Source of the DNA: Nocardia puris | GTDB taxonomy: Bacteria > Actinomycetota > Actinomycetes > Mycobacteriales > Mycobacteriaceae | Reading direction: 5' to 3' | NCBI RefSeq assembly: GCF_003315035.1 | Contig: NZ_QNRE01000012.1 | Span: forward strand, 160,256 to 224,255 | DNA length: 64,000 nt | Shown: positions 17,091-25,657 of the stretch, in pieces | How the letters are laid out: every line of letters starts with the position of its first letter | Position numbering within the stretch: position 1 is the first letter of the stretch | The notes under the pieces: model-generated | The model's database searches: none | What the model saw: only the letters and a program-made list of their open reading frames with translations | Told to the model about the DNA's origin: nothing | Translations under genes and position numbers: made by a program

Positions 17091-17735
17091 ATGCGCATAG
17101 CCCACTTCGGTCACTCCTGCCTTCTCGTCGAGCTGCACGGTAAGAAGGTCCTGTTCGATCCGGGCACGTTCTCGCACGGATTCGAGGGCATCACCGGCCT
17201 GGACGCGATCGCCGTCACCCACCAGCATCCGGACCACATCGACCCGAACCGCATCGAGGCGCTGATCGAGGCGAACCCTGGCGCGCGCCTGCTCTGCGAC
17301 CCGCAGACCGCCGCCCAGCGCGGCGGCCCCTGGGAGGCGGTGCACGCGGGCAACGTGCTCGACCTCGGCGATCTGCGGATCACGGGCGGCGGCGGCAGGC
17401 ACGCCGTGATCCACCCCGAGATCCCCGTGGTCGACAACACCGTCTTCCAGCTCGGCACCGCCGACGATCCGGCCGAGCTCGTGCACCCCGGCGACTCGCT
17501 GTGGGTGCCGCCGGTCCCCGTCGGCGTGCTGGCCGCGCCCGCGGTCGCGCCGTGGATGCGCATCAGCGAGGCGGTCGACTACCTGCGGGCGGTGAACCCG
17601 CGCACCGCGTTCCCCATCCACTTCGGGATCATCCAGCCGGAAGCCCGGGGCATCTACTTCGGCAGGCTCTCCGAAATGGGGCCCGCCGGAACCGAATTCA
17701 CCGTGCTGGAACCGGAGGATCAGCGCGAGTTCTGA
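17091..17735 (+). CDS. Metallo-beta-lactamase-fold hydrolase (UlaG-like)
   Basis: A 214-residue compact metallo-hydrolase. It begins MRIAHFGHSCLLVE, typical of the UlaG/YtnP-like subgroup, has the metal motif HQHPDH near residue 45 and later metal-site candidates GGRHAVIH and FPIHFG. The gene is single and on the plus strand. The substrate cannot be predicted; relatives include lactonases and phosphodiesterases. Confidence 0.88.
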   Translation: MRIAHFGHSCLLVELHGKKVLFDPGTFSHGFEGITGLDAIAVTHQHPDHIDPNRIEALIEANPGARLLCDPQTAAQRGGPWEAVHAGNVLDLGDLRITGGGGRHAVIHPEIPVVDNTVFQLGTADDPAELVHPGDSLWVPPVPVGVLAAPAVAPWMRISEAVDYLRAVNPRTAFPIHFGIIQPEARGIYFGRLSEMGPAGTEFTVLEPEDQREF

Positions 17736-17881
17736 GCGCCGCCGAGCGATCGCACGAATTCACAAGCTCCCAAGACTATTGTCTGCGGGCGGCTGAGTAT
17801 TTCATTGCGCAACGTAACGTTTCGGGCCGTTCCGATATGCATGGGGTGATGCTCGGCTGTCGAACCTCAGGAGGAGAATCC

Positions 17882-18331
17882 ATGCGTATGGTGCGGAAGA
17901 TCGCGGCGGCGACGGCGCTGGCGGCAGGTGCGGCACTGGCGGGAGCCGGTGGCGCACAGGCGGATACGCTGGACTGGCTGCCGCCGCGCTGCATCGGCCT
18001 GAGCCCCTACATCGTCGACATGCCGCACGTGGGCTCGGTCGGGGTCTACCAGCGCGACGGCCGCGGCGGGCGCCCCGACATCCAGGTCGGCGACTCCCAG
18101 CACAGCTTCTGGGGCTATGACAGCCACCTCTCGGTGACCTGGACCAACCTGAACACGGGTGCGTCCGGGCTGCTCCAGGGCTCGCGCCGGGTGGGCTTCT
18201 ACTCCCAGCCCGTCACCTTCTACGACGTACCGACCGGGGCCGGGCCGGTGCGCCTGGACCTGCGCGTCACCAATGTCGGCCCGGTGCCGCTGCCGCCGGT
18301 GACCTGCTCTCTGGACGCCAACGTCGGCTAG
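17882..18331 (+). CDS. Small secreted protein of unknown function
   Basis: A 149-residue protein with a Sec signal peptide: Arg and Lys near the N terminus, the hydrophobic stretch AAATALAAGAALAGAGG and a likely cut after GAQA. The mature part has two Cys (RCIGLSP and VTCSLD) that could form a disulphide, and beta-rich sequence ending LRVTNVGPVPLPPVTC. ATG 17882 follows a very good AGGAGGAG site, deciding the start against the upstream open frame. It converges on the M20 gene with a 4-base overlap. No family recognised. Confidence 0.8.
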   Translation: MRMVRKIAAATALAAGAALAGAGGAQADTLDWLPPRCIGLSPYIVDMPHVGSVGVYQRDGRGGRPDIQVGDSQHSFWGYDSHLSVTWTNLNTGASGLLQGSRRVGFYSQPVTFYDVPTGAGPVRLDLRVTNVGPVPLPPVTCSLDANVG

Positions 18332-19689
18332 TTCGCGCCGTAGGTCGTCAGGAACAGCGCCTCGGCGAGAGCGATGTGCTCGATCTCGCTGGGATCGACG
18401 CTCTCGTTCGGGGCGTGGATGAGGCAGCGGGGTTCCTCGACGCCGATCAGCATGATCTCGGCGTCGGGGTAGGTGTCGGCGAAGACGTTGCACAGCGGGA
18501 TCGAGCCGCCCTGCCCCTGCGTGGTGGTGGGGCGGCGGTAGGACGCGGCCAGCGCGGCGTCGAGCGCGGCGCGGGCCGGACCGCCGCTGGGCGAACGGAA
18601 CGGCGCGCCTTCGGATTCCGGCTCGATCGTGATGCGCGCGTGCAGCGGGGTGTTGGCCCGCAGATGCGCTTCCAGCGCTTCGTGCGCCTCGGCCGGTGAA
18701 ATACCCGGCGGGATACGGAGATTCAGCCGGGCGCGCGCGGTCGGCTGGATCGCCGCCGACGACCCGACCACCGGCGGGGCGTCGATGCCCAGCACGGTCA
18801 GAGCGGGCCTGGCCCAGAGCATTTCGGCGACGGTGCCGCTGCCCGCCAGATCGACGCCGTTCAGCACACCGGCGTCCAGCCGGAACTGCTTGGGCGAGTA
18901 CTGCGCGCCGTCCCAGGTCTGGGTGTTGTCGAGCCCGGCGATCGTGGTGTTGCCCCGCTCGTCGCGCAGACCGGCCAGCACCTGGATCAGGGCGGCCAGC
19001 GCGTCGGGGGCGGCGCCACCGAACATGCCCGAATGCATCGGCCCGGCAAGGGTTTCCACCGTCACCACCACGTTCACGTTTCCGCGCAGCGTCTCGGTGA
19101 AGGTCGGCACGCCGACCGCGAAGTTGCCGCAGTCCGCCACCACGATGGCGTCGGCGCGCAACAGGTCGGGGTTGCTCTCCACGAATCGCTCCAGCCCGCC
19201 CGTGCCCTGTTCCTCGGAGCCCTCGGCCACCAGCGTGACGCCGACCGGCAGGTCCGGGCCCACCGCGCGCAAGGCCGTCAGGTGCGCCACCACATTGCCC
19301 TTGCAGTCGGCCGCGCCGCGCCCGTACCAGCGGCCGTCCTTCTCGGTGAGCGTCCACACCGGTGTGCGCCAAGCGGATTCGTCGAGCGGCGGTTGCACGT
19401 CGTAGTGGCAGTACAGCAGCACGGTCGGCGCACCGGGCGGCGCGGGACGCGACGCGATCACGGTCTTGCTCCCGTCAGGCGTCTCGTGCAGGCCCACCTT
19501 GGTGAGGCCCACCGCGGCCGACGCGTCCGCCACCCATTGGGCGGCGCGCTCACACTCCTCCGGCGGGAACTGACGCGGATCGGCCACCGATTTGAACGAG
19601 ACAAGCTGCGCCAGATCCTCTTTCGCGTGCCCCATCAACCCGGCGACGCGAGCGCGCAGCTCGGCGGTATGCGGATCGTCGGTGGTCAT
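18328..19689 (-). CDS. M20-family dipeptidase/deacylase
   Basis: A 453-residue zinc peptidase of the M20/M25/M40 group. Metal and catalytic motifs are seen in order: YCHYDVQPP near residue 100, YGRGAADCKGN near residue 130 and EGSEEQGTGG near residue 165, with the smaller dimerisation domain between about 220 and 330. Length is typical of dapE/ArgE-like dipeptidases acting on dipeptides. It starts at ATG 19689, 9 bases after the stop of the 19699-20136 gene, so probably in its operon. Confidence 0.93.
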   Translation of the reverse strand: MTTDDPHTAELRARVAGLMGHAKEDLAQLVSFKSVADPRQFPPEECERAAQWVADASAAVGLTKVGLHETPDGSKTVIASRPAPPGAPTVLLYCHYDVQPPLDESAWRTPVWTLTEKDGRWYGRGAADCKGNVVAHLTALRAVGPDLPVGVTLVAEGSEEQGTGGLERFVESNPDLLRADAIVVADCGNFAVGVPTFTETLRGNVNVVVTVETLAGPMHSGMFGGAAPDALAALIQVLAGLRDERGNTTIAGLDNTQTWDGAQYSPKQFRLDAGVLNGVDLAGSGTVAEMLWARPALTVLGIDAPPVVGSSAAIQPTARARLNLRIPPGISPAEAHEALEAHLRANTPLHARITIEPESEGAPFRSPSGGPARAALDAALAASYRRPTTTQGQGGSIPLCNVFADTYPDAEIMLIGVEEPRCLIHAPNESVDPSEIEHIALAEALFLTTYGAN

Positions 19690-19698
19690 GTCAGCGCC

Positions 19699-20136
19699 TC
19701 ATTTCGTGGTGTGCTCGAGTTCGAAGGTGCGCACCTGGTCCAGATAGGTGCCGAGCCGGTCGGGACAGTAGGTCGCGATGGCCAGTTCGACGGCCATCAC
19801 GGTATCGCGATCGCCGATCACCGGCCGACTGGCCGGACCGGACGCCCCGTTCACGATCGCGGCTTGATAGCGGGCCTTGACCAGCGGGTTGTCCGGGTCC
19901 GCGCAGACCAGTCCGCCGTCGTCGCCGAGGGCGGCGGCGATCACGCCGGGTGCGGGGGCGGGCAGGCCCGCATCGATCAGCAATTGGTGCAGCCGTTCGG
20001 CTTTCGCCGTGGCGATCTCGTCGTCGTGATGGTCGTCGAAGAGCACGACGCCCACCACCGCGAGCACCAGCAACAGCGCGCCGACCACCAAGTAGATCAG
20101 TCGGCGGGCCCGGTCGGGGGCATCGCCGAGCGTCAT
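19699..20136 (-). CDS. Single-pass membrane protein of unknown function
   Basis: A 145-residue protein with one N-terminal helix (RLIYLVVGALLLVLAVVGVV) followed by an extracytoplasmic domain with Cys in GLVCADPDN and ATYCPDRLG. ATG 20136 overlaps the permease stop (ATGA). The outer domain loosely resembles DUF732-type mycobacterial secreted proteins (paired Cys, C-terminal YC). Its operon partners are the GadC-like antiporter and the M20 peptidase; its role is unknown. Confidence 0.75.
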   Translation of the reverse strand: MTLGDAPDRARRLIYLVVGALLLVLAVVGVVLFDDHHDDEIATAKAERLHQLLIDAGLPAPAPGVIAAALGDDGGLVCADPDNPLVKARYQAAIVNGASGPASRPVIGDRDTVMAVELAIATYCPDRLGTYLDQVRTFELEHTTK

Positions 20137-21557
20137 GCGGCCACCCCTTCCGGCGTCTCGGATTTCCAGCTCTCCCTGCGGAATCGGTAGAACAGGTACG
20201 GGATGAGCAGCCCGACCACACCCAGTCCGCCACCCACGATCAGCACGTACACGATCGGGGACCCGCCGCCGAACTGCGAGGGCGGCACGAACCCGATCAC
20301 GAAGGCCGCCGACGCCGCAACGGTGCCGAGGCCACACAGCGCGAACAGCGCCGGCGCGCGATAGCCGCGCGGATGATCCGGTCGCAGCCGCCGCAAGCGC
20401 ACGGCCGCCGCGAACATCAGCACGTACATGATCAAGTAGACCTGGGTGGTGATGACCGACAGGATCCAGTACGCGCTCGACACGTCGGGGATGAACGCGT
20501 AGAGCAGGGCGATCAAGGTGGTGAACACGCCCTGGGCGACCAGCATGTTCTGCTGCACGCCATGCTTGTTGAGCCGGGTGAGCACCGGCGGCAGGTACCC
20601 CTCGGAACGCCCGATCAGCAGCAGGCCCTTGGACGGGCCCGCCAGCCAGGTCAGCATGCCGCCGAGCGCCGCGGCCACCAGCATGATGCCCACCACCGGC
20701 GTCAGGAAACCGATGCCGAAGTGGGCGAAGAAGCCGTCGAACGCCTGCATCACCCCCGCGGTGAGGCTCAGGCTCGCCGCGGGCACCACCCAGCTGATGG
20801 CCAGCGCGGGCACGATGAAGATCACCAGCACCAGCCCGACCGCGAGGAACATCGCCTTGGGGTACTCCTTGGCCGGGTCCTTCAGCGACGAGACGTGCAC
20901 CGCGTTCATCTCCATGCCCGCGTAGCTGAGGAAGTTGTTGACGATCAGCACCAGGCTGGCCAGGCCGGTCCACGCGGGCAGCAGGTGCGCGGCGTCCATC
21001 GGCGCGGCCGATGGGTTGCCCTGGGCCAGGAAGACCACACCGAGCAGTACCAACACCGATCCGGGCACCAGTGTGCCGATGATCAGGCCCATGCTGGACA
21101 GGCCCGCGACGGTCTTGGTGCCGTGCGCGGAAATGTACACTCCGGCCCAATAGACGGTGATGATCACGATCGCCACGTACACGCCGCTCGCGGCCAGCGA
21201 CGGGTGGATGATGTAGGCGAAAGTGCTTGCGACATAAGCGAGCAGGCTCGGGTAGTAGAAGATCGTCATGGCGAACTGACACCAGATCGCCAGGAAACCA
21301 AGGGGTTTCGACAATCCCTCGCCGACCCACTTGTACACACCGCCCTGCCAGCCCGAGGCCAGCTCCGCCGCGACCAGCGAGGTCGGCAGCAGAAACAGCA
21401 GCGCCGGAACGAGATACAGGAACACGCAGGCCAGGCCGAACACCGCCATGGTGGGCGAGGCGCGCAGGCTGGCCACCGAACTGGTGGTCATGAGCGCGAG
21501 CGTCACCCAGGAGATGTACTTGGTGGTGACCGCCGCCTTCGTCGCCGTGCCGGTCAT
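20133..21557 (-). CDS. GadC-like amino acid antiporter (APC superfamily)
   Basis: About 474 residues and 12 membrane helices. The N-terminal SWVTLALMTTSSVASLRASP and VAAELASGWQGGVYKWVGEG match the glutamate:GABA antiporter (GadC/YjeM) branch of the APC superfamily. It is divergent from a glutamate decarboxylase gene 200 bases away, and this pairing is the classic glutamate-dependent acid-resistance arrangement. ATG 21557 has GGAAGG eight bases upstream; ATGs at 21578 and 21620 are alternatives. With the decarboxylase gene broken, its exchange partner reaction is probably lost. Confidence 0.85.
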   Translation of the reverse strand: MTGTATKAAVTTKYISWVTLALMTTSSVASLRASPTMAVFGLACVFLYLVPALLFLLPTSLVAAELASGWQGGVYKWVGEGLSKPLGFLAIWCQFAMTIFYYPSLLAYVASTFAYIIHPSLAASGVYVAIVIITVYWAGVYISAHGTKTVAGLSSMGLIIGTLVPGSVLVLLGVVFLAQGNPSAAPMDAAHLLPAWTGLASLVLIVNNFLSYAGMEMNAVHVSSLKDPAKEYPKAMFLAVGLVLVIFIVPALAISWVVPAASLSLTAGVMQAFDGFFAHFGIGFLTPVVGIMLVAAALGGMLTWLAGPSKGLLLIGRSEGYLPPVLTRLNKHGVQQNMLVAQGVFTTLIALLYAFIPDVSSAYWILSVITTQVYLIMYVLMFAAAVRLRRLRPDHPRGYRAPALFALCGLGTVAASAAFVIGFVPPSQFGGGSPIVYVLIVGGGLGVVGLLIPYLFYRFRRESWKSETPEGVAA

Positions 21558-21756
21558 GCCCGCCGCCTTCCGCTCCATCCAGCTCAGGAAAAACCCATGC
21601 TCCGAACTCACGAACCACACCGCGTCTTGGCGCGATAGTAGCCGCTCAGCATCCTCGGCGTCCCGGCGAATTACTCACTTCAACAGCGGATTCGTTGCAG
21701 AATGAATCGGCAACCGTCACGTGGCAAACACCGAGCAGCTCGCTGGGAGAGGTCAG

Positions 21757-22221
21757 ATGCCCGACGCACCGGATTTCGACGACCTGTTCGCCCTGCCCGA
21801 ACTCGACGCGCCCGCGCCGCGCGACCGGTTCCCCGAGAAGGAGACCTTCTCGCGGGTCGCCTACCAGATGGTGCACGACGAACTGCTGCTCGACGGGGTC
21901 TCGCGGATGAACCTCGCGACGTTCTGCACCACCTGGGTGGACGACGAGGCGCGCCGGTTGATGAACGAATCGATGGACAAGAACATCGTCGACAAGGACG
22001 AGTACCCGCAGACGGCCGAGTTGGAGCGGCGCTGCGTGCGGATGCTCGCGCACCTGTGGCACGCGCCCGATCCGGGGACCACGCTGGGCACATCGACCAC
22101 GGGGTCGAGCGAGGCGGCGATGCTGGGCGGATTGGCGGCGAAGTTCCGCTGGCGCAAGCGCGGCGGGTCCGGGATACCGAACTTCGTCTGCGGGCCGGTT
22201 CAGGTCTGCTGGGAGAAGTGA
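21757..22221 (+). pseudogene. Glutamate decarboxylase, truncated at the prophage junction
   Basis: Only the first 154 residues of a roughly 460-residue PLP-dependent decarboxylase remain. It starts at ATG 21757 (GGGAGAGG upstream). Family signatures are intact up to the break: VHDELLLDGVSRMNLATFCT, NIVDKDEYPQTAELE, TTGSSEAAMLGGLA. It ends at GPVQVCWEK followed at once by TGA, whereas homologues continue CWEKF into the PLP-binding domain. The PLP lysine is therefore missing. Sequence character changes at the break, consistent with phage insertion at a conserved codon block. Confidence 0.9.
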
Positions 22222-22225
22222 ATAT
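22188..22225. other. Probable left prophage junction (attL) inside gad
   Basis: Homology to glutamate decarboxylase stops within this stretch, which encodes the highly conserved GPVQVCWEK. The DNA to its right contains only small unknown genes and phage genes. The exact core cannot be defined without the right junction, which lies beyond the window; the missing decarboxylase 3' part should be found there. Confidence 0.65.
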
Positions 22226-22268
22226 ACGGGGGTAATTCATTCTTCCTGTTCAGAGGCGCAATCTCCCG

Positions 22269-22793
22269 ATGACCGTAAACCGCACGCGCGCCGCCCGCCA
22301 GCTCGCCCGCCAGCTCAGCGACCGCAGCCACACCCGCGTGACCCTCGACTACCACGACAGCGTCCACACCACCGGCCGCGCGTGGCACATCCACTGGACC
22401 GACGGCCCCACCTGGCGGCAGATGCTCGCCCTCGCGGCCGGCCTCGGCCACCAGTCCCCCGGCATCGACGTCGCACAGCTGCACCCCGCGCGTTCGCACA
22501 CCGCCCTCGGCGAGGCGGTATCGGTGCTCGGGTGGCTCGACGCCGACCCGGACCGCGTCCATCACTATCCCGGCGTCTGGCGCGAGTACGCCTGCGACGA
22601 AATCGCGTACCCGGAACGCGCTTCCGCGCAGTGGCGGCACCGCGGCCAAGCGCTGCTGGCCCTCGGCGAAGGCCGACTCGAGGGCGGTGCGCTCACCGCG
22701 CTCGAGACACGCGTACATGCCGCGGGCTGGGCGGCCGCGCTCGACTGGCTGGACGAGTTCGGCACCAGCGGCCGACGCCTCACCGCCATCTGA
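22269..22793 (+). CDS. Hypothetical protein
   Basis: A 174-residue basic, Trp- and His-rich protein (AWHIHWTDGPTWRQM near residue 40). No membrane segment or catalytic motif. It is the first gene inside the prophage; ATG 22269 follows a short AT-rich leader. Small proteins with W-H-W-T-D stretches are common in actinobacterial integrative elements, but I do not recognise a family. Confidence 0.6.
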   Translation: MTVNRTRAARQLARQLSDRSHTRVTLDYHDSVHTTGRAWHIHWTDGPTWRQMLALAAGLGHQSPGIDVAQLHPARSHTALGEAVSVLGWLDADPDRVHHYPGVWREYACDEIAYPERASAQWRHRGQALLALGEGRLEGGALTALETRVHAAGWAAALDWLDEFGTSGRRLTAI

Positions 22794-22808
22794 ACGACGG
22801 GGACTCCG

Positions 22809-23069
22809 ATGAAACTCACCCGCACTACAGAGATCTCACCCCCCCGCGGTGGCGAGGTGGTCTACGCCGCCCACGTCGACGGCCGCCGGATCGGCTGGGT
22901 CGGTGACGAACGCGCCTGGCGCGGCCACCGGTTCGGCGGGCGCCGATGGTGGGCCGCCTGGCGCGAGGACGGCGACACGGCCGCCCGCTGGAACACCGGC
23001 GACCACCCGCTGCGGACTCGCGCCGAGGCGGTCGCCGCGCTCACACAGGCCTTCATCTCGGGGACGTGA
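22809..23069 (+). CDS. Hypothetical protein
   Basis: An 86-residue Arg- and Trp-rich protein (RIGWVGDERAWRGHRFGGRR) starting at ATG 22809, 15 bases after the preceding stop and so probably in the same short operon. The C-terminal RAEAVAALTQAF helix resembles small actinobacterial element proteins that carry one substrate-like beta sheet and one helix. Function unknown. Confidence 0.6.
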   Translation: MKLTRTTEISPPRGGEVVYAAHVDGRRIGWVGDERAWRGHRFGGRRWWAAWREDGDTAARWNTGDHPLRTRAEAVAALTQAFISGT

Positions 23070-23117
23070 TGCGGTCCCTGCGGGAACCGGACGCGGCCGC
23101 GCCGCGTCCAACCCTGC

Positions 23118-23216
23118 ATGACGACACTCACCGCGTTCGTGCGCGCCAGGATCCAGGAGGAACAACTCACACCCCGCCGACGTGAGCCGGTGTGCAAGTG
23201 CCAGCGGCGTGGGTGA
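23118..23216 (+). CDS. Short ORF, possible remnant of a DUF6221-like protein
   Basis: A 32-residue reading frame beginning MTTLTAFVRARIQEEQ and ending with a basic, Cys-containing tail (CKCQRRG). The start resembles the N terminus of small DUF6221-type proteins common in actinobacteria, but the rest is absent, so it may be a truncated gene. It ends one base before the stop of the convergent 23217-23450 gene. Confidence 0.35.
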   Translation: MTTLTAFVRARIQEEQLTPRRREPVCKCQRRG

Positions 23217-23450
23217 CTAGCCGATGTCCGGGACTTCGACCCGACGCAGCGGCAGCACTGTGACCTGCGGTCCGGTCGCGAGATGCTCGAATGCCGTTGC
23301 GGTCATCCGTCCGGTGAACCGTCCCATGACCGGGGTCAGCTCTCCGTTGCCGAGGCGGCGTGCACCGTGCTCCCACAGGCCGTCATCGCCGAGGAGCCAC
23401 AGGTCCCCCTGCGGATCCTCGTACCACCCGGGCTCGCTCGGCAACGCCAT
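23217..23450 (-). CDS. Small protein coupled to the XRE regulator
   Basis: A 77-residue protein (PGWYEDPQGDLWLLGDDGLW) whose PGWYEDP start resembles DUF2510-like motifs seen at membrane or phage proteins of actinobacteria. ATG 23450 shares one base with the TGA of the regulator gene (TGATG), so the two are made together. Many XRE/TPR-type regulators in actinobacteria have a small co-transcribed partner; that analogy is inference. Confidence 0.65.
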   Translation of the reverse strand: MALPSEPGWYEDPQGDLWLLGDDGLWEHGARRLGNGELTPVMGRFTGRMTATAFEHLATGPQVTVLPLRRVEVPDIG

Positions 23451-24616
23451 CAGTCCAGGATTCCCGCTGAGTTCGCCAGCGACCGCAGCGATTCCGTGGA
23501 CCGGCGTTGCTGGTCACCAGCTGTGCGTACCGCGGTCTTGACCGTCTGAGAGTTTCGGAAGTGCTCCGGCGCCGCGGCTCGCGACTCCATCAGCGCCTCG
23601 ATGGCTTCGTCGGTGTCACCGTTGAGCAAGTGCGCGCGGGCGGTGTCGAGCCAGAAGTACGTCTGCCGCTCACTCGCGAGGTCTTTCGGCAGCCGCGTGC
23701 CCTTCGCGATCTCGATCGCCGTCCCAGGGTTGCCGAGATCCACTTCCGCGGCGATCTGGTACAGCCGCACGTTCGTCGATCCCACGACCGTGTCGTAGAC
23801 GACGCCCTCCGGGAATCGTGCCGCGAGCCGCGCGGCCTCCGCGAGGTGCGCACGCGACGCGTCGGCGTCGGTCAGCGTGGCGGTGATCGTGCCAGCACGC
23901 ATGTGGAGCGTGGAGTACACCGCGGCCGCGGTCGGATTTGCCGCAACGAGGGGCTCGATCTCATCCATCGCCCGGAGCAGGAGCCGAATGGCCTGCTTCT
24001 GCGCGCCGATCCGCGCGAGCGTGGCCGCCTTCAGGTAGGCGACGGACGCGACCCGCAGCGGATCCCCGGACCGGCTGGCGGCCCACTCCATCCGTTCGGT
24101 CGCGGTCATGCTCAGGTCGCTGTACCCGAGCTTGTGCGCGAGCGAATTGGCGGCGCGGTAGGTGTCGCACAGCAGCGCGTAGGCGGGTTCGCCTTCTTCG
24201 CGCGCAGCCACCAGGAGCCGGTCGACGACATCTGGCAGGACGTCGCCGATTCGTCGGTATTTGGCTGCGCGCCTCCACTTTCCGATCTGTGCGACCAGCG
24301 GCGCGAGCTGGTCGACCGGTTCGGGCTCGAGGTCATCGTCCATCAGGTCGATGGCGGCGAGGGTGCGTCGCAGCACCGGGACGATGTCGAGAGTGTCGGT
24401 GTTCTCGACATCGTCTCCGCGCAGGAGTGATGCATCGATGCGGAGTGCCTCGGCCAGCTTCCCCACGGTGAACGTGCTCGGCGACGCCGCGCCGGAGCAC
24501 ACCTTCTTGATCATGCTCTCGCTGACGTTGGACGCCAGCGAGAGTTGCGCGTAGGTCATGTTGCGCAGGTGGGCGTACTGGCGCACGCGCGCGCCGAGAG
24601 ACTCGCTGTCCTTCAT
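23450..24616 (-). CDS. XRE-family regulator with TPR-like C-terminal domain
   Basis: A 388-residue protein. Residues 8-65 form a helix-turn-helix of the XRE type (RVRQYAHLRNMTYAQLSLAS, then VSESMIKKVCSGAASP). The remaining 320 residues are alpha-helical and Ala-rich with TPR-like spacing (ASVAYLKAATLARIGAQKQA, YFWLDTARAHLLNGDTDEA). Actinobacterial proteins of this layout bind small ligands or peptides. ATG 24616 faces a divergent small winged-helix gene across an operator-like region, so this is the best candidate for a lysogeny-linked regulator at this end of the prophage, although it lacks features of known repressors. Confidence 0.8.
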   Translation of the reverse strand: MKDSESLGARVRQYAHLRNMTYAQLSLASNVSESMIKKVCSGAASPSTFTVGKLAEALRIDASLLRGDDVENTDTLDIVPVLRRTLAAIDLMDDDLEPEPVDQLAPLVAQIGKWRRAAKYRRIGDVLPDVVDRLLVAAREEGEPAYALLCDTYRAANSLAHKLGYSDLSMTATERMEWAASRSGDPLRVASVAYLKAATLARIGAQKQAIRLLLRAMDEIEPLVAANPTAAAVYSTLHMRAGTITATLTDADASRAHLAEAARLAARFPEGVVYDTVVGSTNVRLYQIAAEVDLGNPGTAIEIAKGTRLPKDLASERQTYFWLDTARAHLLNGDTDEAIEALMESRAAAPEHFRNSQTVKTAVRTAGDQQRRSTESLRSLANSAGILD

Positions 24617-24640
24617 GCCGTCTACGGTATCACCGCAATT

Positions 24641-24717
24641 TTGAACTTTTCTTGAACTTTCAGGGTCGGGAACAGCCTTAACGTGATCGTTGCACCCGCC
24701 GCCGGGTGAACGATCAC
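24641..24717. promoter_or_regulatory. Divergent control region beside the XRE gene
   Basis: Two direct copies of TTGAACTTT (24641-24649 and 24652-24660) are followed by an inverted repeat: GTGATCGTTGCACCC at 24683-24697 against GGGTGAACGATCAC at 24704-24717, matching except for one extra base. The region lies between divergent starts at 24616 and 24805. It is more AT-rich than its surroundings and probably carries promoters and operators for both genes. Confidence 0.55.
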
Positions 24718-24804
24718 CGATGCTGGCAGCCCCCGCATATGCCCAGCGTTGGCGGATGAATCCCAGGCGGCGGGTGCATACCAACCCGACCCGGAAGGGC
24801 CCCG

Positions 24805-25053
24805 ATGCTGGAATCCGAAGCGCGCGTCATGGCTGCCCTGCGCAGTGGCACTCGCACCACCCGCGAGCTGCTCGCCGTGTCCGAGGTCGCCGAGAGCACC
24901 GCCCGCCGTGCGCTGAGGAACCTGTCCTGGCGCGGACTCGTCGCACCGGCCCGCGACCACTCCGGGAGCTGGGCACTCTCCGGCCGCGGCCGCGCCTGGG
25001 CTGAAACCGCCCGCGGCCGCGCCCTACTCGACGTCCCGGCCCGCGCGCGATGA
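24805..25053 (+). CDS. Small winged-helix DNA-binding protein
   Basis: An 82-residue protein: VMAALRSGTRTTRELLAVSE, then VAESTARRALRNLSWRGLVA is a helix-turn-helix with a following wing (DHSGSWALSGRGRAWAE). It opens a plus-strand operon of five small genes and overlaps the next gene by ATGA. By position, opposite the XRE regulator, it may be a Cro- or excisionase-like switch partner; that is inference. Confidence 0.7.
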   Translation: MLESEARVMAALRSGTRTTRELLAVSEVAESTARRALRNLSWRGLVAPARDHSGSWALSGRGRAWAETARGRALLDVPARAR

Positions 25054-25247
25054 GCATCCTCGCCGTCCTTGATCAGGTCTCGTGCGCGAACACGGCCTGG
25101 GCTACCCGCACACCCCGGCACGCGCACCACGCGATGCAGGTCCACCTCGACTGCACGGTCGGCGAGTGCCCCGCGAAAACGCACGCCTGGCGGATGCTCG
25201 TGCGCCTCGGCCACATCCGACCCGACTCAGGCCGCCCCCGGTCGTGA
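25050..25247 (+). CDS. Hypothetical protein
   Basis: A 65-residue protein with two Cys and several His (CANTAWATRTPRHAHHAMQ, DCTVGECPAKTHAWRMLV), perhaps metal-binding. It starts at the ATG overlapping the stop of the winged-helix gene and ends in a GTGA overlap with the next gene, so three genes are tightly coupled. Confidence 0.6.
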   Translation: MSILAVLDQVSCANTAWATRTPRHAHHAMQVHLDCTVGECPAKTHAWRMLVRLGHIRPDSGRPRS

Positions 25248-25546
25248 GCGGCGGACTGTCCGTCCTTTTCGAGGACGATGAGTACCAGCCGGAGGGGTGG
25301 GTCCAGCACGACGACGGCACCTGGTCCGTCGTCCTGCCGGACGGGACGGTTGTCCCCGCCGCCGAGGTCCCCGACCCCGAGCGTGAGCTCGCCGCCGCCT
25401 ACATCGACGTCGACCCGATCGACGTCACCGATATCGAGCTGCAGGTGAGAGGAAGGAAGATGAACGTGCTCGGACCCGGGCCTGAGGGAAGCTCGCACGA
25501 CAACTGGAACACCCAGGCGAACGCCGACGACGACGGACAGGACTGA
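25244..25546 (+). CDS. Acidic hypothetical protein
   Basis: A 100-residue, strongly acidic protein with GWVQHDDGTWSVVLPDGTVV, a WxxxDGTW beta pattern, then an acidic tail. It starts at GTG 25244, overlapping the previous TGA. No family recognised. The net charge contrasts with its basic neighbours. Confidence 0.6.
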   Translation: MSGGLSVLFEDDEYQPEGWVQHDDGTWSVVLPDGTVVPAAEVPDPERELAAAYIDVDPIDVTDIELQVRGRKMNVLGPGPEGSSHDNWNTQANADDDGQD

Positions 25547-25548
25547 CA

Positions 25549-25641
25549 ATGGACCAACGAATCCGCCAGCTCCGCGTCGCATCCGCAGTGCTCGCCGTGA
25601 TCGTTCTGGCGCTCGCGACGGCACTCGTGATCATCGCCTAG
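25549..25641 (+). CDS. Tiny single-pass membrane peptide 1
   Basis: A 30-residue ORF: MDQRIRQLRVASAVLAVIVL, then a further hydrophobic run ending in IIA. A basic N-terminal tail and one membrane helix. It begins two bases after the previous stop and is followed by a second peptide of the same plan, which argues that it is translated. Confidence 0.5.
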   Translation: MDQRIRQLRVASAVLAVIVLALATALVIIA

Positions 25642-25657
25642 ACGGAGGAGGTACAGC

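Noticed and set aside
19699..21618. A 639-residue minus-strand frame across the antiporter
   Set aside because: Only the last 145 residues, starting at the coupled ATG 20136, are a real gene.
23450..24616. XRE/TPR protein as the proven phage repressor
   Set aside because: It fits by position but such proteins are also common chromosomal regulators, so it is listed only as a candidate.
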